Below are positions 48,901 through 57,900 of a stretch of 64,000 bases of DNA, in pieces. How positions within the stretch are numbered: the first letter of the stretch is position 1; each line of letters opens with the position of its first letter. Source of the DNA: Durusdinium trenchii. Lineage: Eukaryota; Sar; Dinophyceae; Suessiales; Symbiodiniaceae. Below the pieces are notes generated by a model. The model saw nothing but the letters and a program-made list of their open reading frames with translations. It did no database searches and was not told where the DNA came from. The stretch is from the NCBI GenBank assembly GCA_963970005.1, contig CAXAMN010001225.1, forward strand, positions 1,034,372 through 1,098,371, written 5' to 3'. The translations under genes and the position numbers were made by a program.

Positions 48901-51900
48901 CAATGAGCAGTGCAAGGTGCCACATGACTGTAACAAAACAGTTGAGGCAAATGACTACCTCCGCCCAAATCCATCATTCTTGAGGGCAAGCTGAGGAGGG
49001 ATGGTGTCCTCACCTCACCCTGCCTTTCTCCCTCTCTCCCTTCTCCCTCTGCCTGTCCGTCTCTCTCTGCCTCTCTCACTCCCCGCTCCACGTGCTATGT
49101 GCCCCCCAAGGAGGCCAAGGCTCACAGGTGCTTTCCTTTCAGCACTTGGTGTCTTCTTCTCATTCGACGTGGTCTTCTTTGCTCGGGGCACCCTCTGGAC
49201 CTTGCAACGCCAAATGATGCCCTCAATGGCCAACGATCCTTTCCCGTCACCTTTCAACTGGTATTGTGCTCAAAGTGTGTCATTGATATCCTGAGCATAG
49301 TATTCACATGTATGAATATATGTAGAGATTTAAAAAAGAAAATGCAATATATACATACAGATATATATATATATACATATGCAAGCACGCACACGCACAG
49401 ACGTTGAGTGCGGCACCTTCACAGCCCTGCCAAGCAAAGGGATATACAGACATATATACACTATTCCCGCCCGCACGGAGTCACAACGTTCTGGGCCCCA
49501 AAGGCCCCAAAGGTCTGAAAAACCTGAAAAGAATAAAACCAAAAGTGTGTCCAGCTGAGCTGGCGTCCTTGCCTTCAGCTCATCAAGGGACATCTAGAAT
49601 CTAGAGGGCCACAGATCGAAACGGCCATCTGGGCCACATCAAAGTGGGATCTATATAATGAGCCTCGAAATGCGCCCATTAAAAAGGTCAAAGGTCTCAA
49701 GCAACAACGACGAGGCCACCCATCATCGTCACTCTCGACGTACAGTACCTACCAAGCGGGCATCTCTCGGCGTTGGCAGCCTAGCCACATCCTGGGCCTT
49801 GGCATCTACCCAGGCTTTTTCTTCGGCTTTGCTTTCCCCTTTCGGCGGAAGGCCAAGGCCTTCCTGAGCCTTCCTGGCACAGGTGGGCACGGGTTTTGGA
49901 GGGCAAAGCCATGAACCAACCAACCGAGAGGGGGAATAGTATGGGCTGTCTCCACATGAAGCGACCCCGTGAACTTCCCTCCAGCACAGGACCAGTTTAT
50001 ACACCTTGCTCCCCAAAGAGGCCAAAAAAGCTATGAGCGGGTTCAAGAAGCCCAAAGTTTTCCACGCATCCTGCATTGGTTGCCAACGATGTCCACAAGC
50101 ATACAAGTCTTAATCTCAGATCAAGATCCATTGAAAATTCGTCCAACTGCTTCACCCAGTCCCCTCAATCTCCCGGTTGATCTCCAGTCCTCTCCACCTT
50201 CTTCTCCAGGCTGGGACTGTCTCGCACGATGGCCTCCTCGCCCAAGCAGTCAGAGGCCAGCCGCGTCCAAGGCAGCTCCACTGGCGTCGTCTCGGGTACA
50301 GGTGGCGTTGGACACCTCTGAGAACCTCCAGCACCTGGGGCGAAGGCAGGCCCTTCGGACAGAAAATACACAAGTCCCAGGTGGTTTCCCAATCGGGGAA
50401 GCCCAATGTCAACCTTCCCTCCTGATCTTCTTGCTGCTCCCCTATGAAGGACTTTGGACTTCCGATCCGCCGTGCCAGACATCTTCCACACCCAAAGTCT
50501 CCAAAGAAGCCAACGAGCAACGAATCACCACTGATTCTGCTGGTGTCTTTGGCCCGGAGCACGGGTGCCAAACTAGCGATGCTAGGAGCCCCTAGTAGCG
50601 ATGCCCTTGTTCCTAGTATATAGTGTTCGGGATCGGCCGGGCCAGGCTGTGACACTGAACAGGTGCGGACCTGGAAAGGTCTGCTTGGTCGCATCTGCGC
50701 TGCCCACCTGAGCGATTCGGTCCTTTTTCTCTAGCAGTCTTGCAGCCACAACGAAGCCAAAGGACGGGCGTTGGGGAGTTAAACTCTTTTCTGTTTGTGA
50801 TGACCTTCAGGGATGCTGCTATAGTTAAGACAATGAAGGGACATGGCTTCCCCATATCCATCACTGCAGAACAAAATCCCTAATGTTGAGGAAATGAACA
50901 AACGGGCATGCCTCCCTTCCTTTCAAAGTATCAAGAATATCCTAGAATTGTCCACAATCAGCGCGGCACAAAGCCAGCAGCAAAAGAAAAATTAGGCAAA
51001 CCTGATGACAATTCCAAATGGAGTGATCCATGACCTAGCCGTACTTAAAAGAAAACTCAAATTGCCAACTAGCACGTTACTGTTTGCAAGGCACTTTGGA
51101 CATTGATCAGATCCAAGAAAAGCATCTCTCTCTCTCTCTCTCACCCCCTTTTCCTCCCAGTTCCTGTCCAGTAGCTCGTTCCTCTCTGCCCTTGATTTCC
51201 ATCGGCACCGCAGGCCGAATCAGGGGCGATCCTTTCTCTCGATTTCGACTCTGAGGGAGGGGCGATCGACCTAACCATGGGTGGTCCGCATCAGACCTCA
51301 AAGACTGAGACTCAACTGATCCTTCCAACTGGCCTCGATGTGTGACCCAAACTGTCCATTTTGGCACATGTAACATGTATGTTCTGGAGAGGTGAGCTGT
51401 TCATGCGGCCGTTTGACACCCAGATGGTGGGTGTGTCGCGCGGTTCAACGCTGTACCCCGTCCTGGCACAGGTGATCCCGGCACTGGAGACCCTGGTACT
51501 GGAGAGCCGGGCAAGGGCGATCCTGGAAAAGGAGAGCCTAGCCGGTTGCAAGGGCCAGACCTACCGACTTCGCAAGCTGTTCCTTCTCCGGCATTCAAGG
51601 TGCAAAAAAATAAGTTCAGAACTAGAAGGACGAACAAAACAGTTTGAGCCTTCTATCCTTGCTGTCCATGAGCAAAGGTACTACAAGGCTGTTGTGGAAA
51701 GCGCCTGAGTCTTCTTAGACATTTCCGAAATATGCTAATATATGCTAATATGCAATGTCTCAATTCTCGAACTGAACTTAAACTGGATGTCTTAGAACAC
51801 ACACTCTCCCAATCAAACGGCTCATGTCTTCAGGGCCTCAGCATTCTTGAAGGACCCTCATGGACGTGGAAATCACCCCAAGAGTCGCCTTTGGCCTGTG

Positions 51901-54900
51901 GTCATCCAAAATTAAAAAAGAATCCACCGAAGGACACTACTAGGAGCAAGAAGCTTTACTAGGGGCTCCTGGCCCTACTACTAGGAACAAGAAGCTACTA
52001 GGAGCTTTTTCCCTGGCTCCCTAACATCCACCCCATGCTCCCATCCAACGCCCTTCCGGCCTGGCAGCGGCGAACCGGGCGCCGGGGATGCGCTGCCCTT
52101 GGGCGACTGCAGCGCCCCCAGCGGAAGTTGGGCACGTTCGTTCAGTGGACGCTCGGAGGAGGAGTAGCCCAGCCTGGGCGAAGAAATTGGGGCAGTTTCC
52201 ATCAGGACGCATCCGGGCAGATTCTGGTGTCATCTTGTTTCTGTCTTTTCCCCACCGGGCGTTCAATGATCTGCGCATAATGATCTGCGTATGACTATAT
52301 TAACCGTTGTTCTAAGAAACTTACTGTAGACACTGTAGATTCATGCGTGCGGCAATTCATCTCTGTGCTTGGAACTTTTCCGCCGGGACGCTTGGAAGCT
52401 GCATGTCCACTAGCCAATAAGCACGATGTTTGAACGGGTTGTGTAAAACCTTGCTCGGTTGTTGCTGGTCACCTTGGCATCAGCCAAAAAAATAGAAAAA
52501 GGAAAGCTTTTCTGTATACTTCCATGCTGGCTAACCCACAGCTCACCACTTGCACCTCATCACCGCTCCCTCTCCGAGCCACCGCTGCTGCATCTCCTTC
52601 CACGCCGGCGCGGTCGTCCCGTCGGCCGCGCCCGGCCCCCCGCGCAGGAGCACCGGCGCGGGGGGGCGCCGGCGAGCTGCTACCGGCCTTCGGCAGGGTT
52701 GGTGGGGCGATTCCCCACGCGTCTTGTCTAAAGGCTTCCCGCGACCATTCACTTCAAGTGGGTGTTGGGGGGGCAGTCGGGGACAGTTGGCTTTAAAGAA
52801 ACCATGGTCCATGTGAAGCCGAATGTCCGGGCAGCGCAAGCAAAGGAACCGAGTGCAATCTCACCATGGAACTAAAGCAAACGTTTGTAAGGTATACGCA
52901 GGAGCTCCCCCCCAAAAAGGCACACAGGGAGAAGCTGAGTGGCCTCTTCGAATACATGTCCAACTGTGAGAGGGAACAAACAACAATAATCCCGAGTACC
53001 TATTTAAAAACGGACCCCTAATTAAACAAATCATGTCGGAAACCCCTAAATACGGTTTATATTCGCTTTTAAGTTATACACCGCCCTTTCAATCCGCTGC
53101 TGAACTACCAACATTGCCGATTTTGGAGGGGTTTTTTTTAAGGTTCCAAAAACAACCGTAACTGCCCACCTCTGTCCGCCCTGTCTATCCACCATGACAC
53201 GCCGCGCTTACACCAGCAGGCTTTCCTTCCCCCAATGGCACGGACTCACGCAAACGCACTTGCCACCGAGGTCATGCAACACCGCATGGCACAGCGACAT
53301 CACCGTTCGACAGCTTTAGCTGTAGTCTACTGAAGAATCACAATTCTAATGAAGGTTTTTGTAGGGGAAAAGGAAGACCCTTTGATCTGGAGGTTTTTGA
53401 ATTTTTTGATTTTTTGATACGAGTTTAATAAAGGACAATAAAGGATGTTATATAAAAATTTTCCTGGGTTACTTTTTGGTTTTGAAGCTCTTCCCAGGTG
53501 ACCCTATTTTGGACCCCCCGATTTCAGGGACCCCCTATTTAAAAAAATGCGACCGAGGTTTCCTTATTAGGGGGGGGCGTGTTTTTTTTTAATAGGTGGA
53601 CCAGATTAAATGGATCGCATGCCTGGAGCTGCATGTGAGCTGGGTAGACATTGGCCGGAAAGTGCTTCTGGGTCGGCGACAGGGCCTTGGAAATTGAACA
53701 AACAACTGACCTCTTCAGAACATTTCAGAACCAGACCGCCGTGTGAAACTCGGAGCATCCTCAGGTCAATGCGTGTTGTGCCCAAATGGATGCAATGTCC
53801 ATGGACATGATATATCAATCCCTAAGCGGCCTAGTGTGCATGCCCAGTGGCCATAGGCACCCGCACCATATGCAAGGGAGCAGGCACCGCATGCACCGCA
53901 TGCGGTGAGGCCGTTCCGGCCAGGTGCGGCGACTGGGGTGCCAGCTTCAGCCGGGCGTCAGGGCTTGGAGATCGGATCACCTGTTGATAGACTGGCGCAT
54001 GGGCCGGGTGAGACGGAATTGCCACGGATGGGACCTGCGCATGAGGCACCCACTGCATGGCTGCCTCTTGGTGCGCCTTGAGCCGTCTAACGCCGTCTTG
54101 AGAGCAAACAGTCATGCGCGGACCGTGCCAAAGCGGCCTTGACTCCAAAACGAACAATCCGGAAGCCCTCCAACACCAAAGCCGTTGGGATCTCTGCACA
54201 ATGTCTTTACATGACTAAGCGCTCCATAGCATCGCTTCCAGGTTTGGGAGTGGTAGCATTATCTAAGGAATTTCGAACACCCCGGCCCTCTAGTCACCTG
54301 GCAGCACAGAGAAAGAACCATTCACCCTTATCAAACACATCAAATTATTGTAGAGGCATGCTCCTGCCAGCCATGCCCAGGTCGCAGAAACCGGCAGGAA
54401 AGGGCTGTTCAAATGACCGACGAGCCTGCAGTAAGTAATTGTTCTCCTGCTATCACCCTGGACAACATGCGAAGCCGCCAAAGGCAAAAGAATTCAAAGA
54501 AACAACTTAGGAAGCTGGGCTGGCCCAGCAAACAAACACACACACACACACCCCTCCTTTCTCGCCACCCTATTGAGACCCTTCCCAGACCGCAGCGACC
54601 GGACAGGGCGGTCCTTCAGGAAGTCGTGCGCCAAGGTTTGAACTTCCTCCGGCCATGTGGCGCTGAACATCAGCGTCTGCCGCCGCTTAGGCACCTGTCG
54701 CCTGAGAGAACGCCCTTGTCGCGGGAGAAGGTCCGAAGGGAAGAACCAGGTATCTCGATGCTCTGCCTAGCTTGAGATGTTTCCATGGCTGTCGGGGGTG
54801 GGAATATATGCATTGAATCGCTGGAATCCTGCAGAGGAATAAGTCCGTCATCCTACCACGTGGCAGTGCTTACTTCCAACTTCCCAAAAATCCAACATCT

Positions 54901-57900
54901 TCAAACACCTTTGAAAATATATTATGGAGGGAACACACCCCAATAAGTCATTGCCAACAGCTCAACCAGAAAGGGAACTGCTGATCCTAGTGACTAGTGG
55001 AAAAAGAGCGCTTTGGTCATGGGGACTGGCTATCCGCCATCCTGGCAACCTGGGGAGTCTGCAAAACTGAATCTAGCGCAGGACAGCGCAAGACGAGCGA
55101 TGTCCACCTACCATGAATTGGTTGGGAGCTTGAGCTTCGGGAAGAACAAGTTCGTGCGGGACAGCGAGGTGCTCCAATCTGTTTCTGCCAGGCGGCACCG
55201 GGCCCGGCCCCCCAGAAAAAGCGCGGAACATCAAAACTGCGTGTGACCTGTTGCACCAATGGACGCTACTACCCGATGATCCGGCGGTCTGCCCCAGCGG
55301 CACGATCTCGCGGATCTGGGGCTCGAAACCTCAGTCAGTTTCGCCAACCACGTGGTGCGTGCGTGGTCCAAATAATGGACGAGGTAGAAGGGGCGCAAGA
55401 GGAACGATCCCTTTCCTTTGAGAAGTGCGAGAGATGCGAAGCAACGAGCAAAAGGAAGAGATCTGGAGTCCGGGCGAAGCGACTCGGTGACCTCCCGAAG
55501 TGAGCTACAAAACTTGGCAATGTCCACCGAGAGGTGTCGGATGTGGCCGCGCATGCGCAGGATCTTGATCACCATTAGGCTTGCCCTGTTAAAGGTTTGT
55601 GCAGGAGTTCATCACCATCAAACGGCCTCTTGCTGAATTTGGCCTTGCCCTGGAGACCAGGCAGAAAAATCGATAATCAAAAGATTGTAGTCGTGTCTTC
55701 TGCCTGCGTCAAACACAATTCAATACAGCCGCCTGTGCATCGCTCACCCGATCCTTTGACCACATCGGCCCCCATCCCCAGGCCGGGCCGCCCATGTCCA
55801 GCATGCGGTCTGCCTCGTCGAAGACCAAATAGCCCACGGAGGAGAGGGTGACCTGCCGGAACCTCAAAAGGTCACTCCGAGACTCGAGAAGTGCAGAGAC
55901 CCAGGGAATTGACACGAGGTGCCACGAAACCTGCATGCTCCCCAGAAAATCCTGAGCAATCCTTTTCGAGAAGGAAGCTTCCAGCTCACTTTCCACGACG
56001 AGTTTTTGGCCAAGGCCAGGGCCATCTCCATTTACAAGGCAGTGAGAAAACGTGTGCTGTTTTGAAACGAAGGTCCACCTGGAAAGAACCAACCCAAAAC
56101 TAGGCTTTCTGAAAAAAATATTGGCACATATCAACTGTAGCGGCTAGCTGTTGGCCCTGTTGTTCTCCGTTGTTCCTACACTATCTGACCGTCCCAGCAG
56201 CTCAAGGAAGTCGTTCAGCCGTCCGGGGGTGGCCACCAAGATGGGTGAGCCGCGTTGCAGCGCCGGCAGCTGCTCCTTCTTCGGGACGCCGCCGTAGACC
56301 TCGCTCGGGGAGATTCGACGCGGACGGATTTGGATGATCCTCCCTGCCATCTTGGCACGGGGGGTGCCTCCAGAAAACGTAAGTTATACAGCTAAATCCA
56401 AAAGTGCAATCGTATTTCTCGTTTTCTCTACACAACACATGTAGATTAAAAATTGAAACTAAATATGTACAAACATAAGCTACACTTGGGATCATTTTGG
56501 CCCCCACACCACGAGGCCAGCAGACCCTTACGAATTAAAAGTTACATTCTTCCAGAATGTTGTGCCCTACCTTTCTCCCAAAACACAACTCATTTCCAAG
56601 GGTCACCCCCAGAAAATGCAAAAGTAGAGTCATGGAACTAGATGGGCGCTTCACAAATAGGAACATTATATGTGTGGGTGCGTCTTTCACAGCCAGGGGT
56701 GCCACAGTGATGGAGACAAGCAAGCGTGGTGATGAGGCATGAACGACGCGCAGTCAAGATAAGTGGTGCAAACTGCCTTGCCCTTCTTCCAACAACCATC
56801 GATTATATTCTATATATGCATGCTGCATGGGTCTATGTACGGGGGGATATTCATGTACAGTAATACAATTATCGAAATCACCCGACCCCGCATCATGCCG
56901 CATCCCGCGAGCTGATGTCAAGTAGCACACGCACTGCTAAACCCCGATGCTGCTGAGAACTTCGTGGCCTCTTCGTGGATCCTGAAGTGACTGACCCGAG
57001 CCCAAGAGTGGTGGAAGGACGGAAGCACAGAGAAGAAAAATGAAGAAAGTGAGTCAGCTCATCGGTCCCATCATCCAACTGCATAGGTTTTTGTTTCAGC
57101 CATCTTCCCTGCTCGAATCCGTTCACAACGTTGGCTCTCAAGCTTGAACTCCACCCTCACCATGAACTGCTACCTCTCGACTTGACCAACCCTGAGGGAC
57201 AATGTCTCTCTGGAAGGCAATGTTTCAAGAGCACAGCTGGTCTCTAAATGGTCCATGCACGCCAGTGCACTTGGCCAAGGATCTGAGTTGCTAGTTCCCT
57301 TGTAGGGGCCAGCACCAGTGACTGCACCCCAGCCCGCCGCTGCTGCATCCAGAGGTAGGCCTCGGCAACTGTGGTGCTGGAGTCGCCGCTGGTTGCATCA
57401 AGGTTGGTAGGAGTACAAGTGTCCCTGATCTTCCCCGGACACTGTGTTCCCATCCTCCCCAGCCATTGGTCCACCCTGCCAGCTGGCTGGATAGAGAAAG
57501 GCCAAGGTCTTCCCAGAGCCAGTGCGGGCCTCAGCCGGATCTTTTGGCCGTAGGCTTTGTTAAGCTGCGCGAAGAACAGGCACACCCAATGCCCATGACC
57601 GAGGAAAAGCAATAACCACTTGTAGGAGCCCTGGTCGTGTCAAAGGCTACAATTCCCCGCTGAGGAGTTCACCCACCAGCACATGTCTTGGGTCAAAAGA
57701 GTCTCGACCCCAAAAAGGACACATCAGTTATATACGATCGCCTCACCTTTCGCAGCGCAGAACACGGGGGTCACGACTGCCAAGCAACGATGCCAATGAG
57801 GTCAACGCCGCCTGAGGCGATCGGCCAGACCTGTGCCTGGATTGGTGTGGGCCTCAGGTTGTGCGTCACCGGTGCTGGCATCACTAAGAATCCCAGAAAA

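Larger units (their letters stand above)
33933..54613 (-). other. Giant helicase intron A, about 20.7 kb, containing a protein kinase gene
   Basis: Bounded by CTGAAG|GACC on the 5' side and CGCAG|GAGC on the 3' side. The flanking exons join as [11 protein letters not shown] in phase 0. Inside, on the same strand, lie the CDPK exons (54.1-38.0 kb) and unassigned exons near 37-35.7 kb. Confidence 0.75.
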
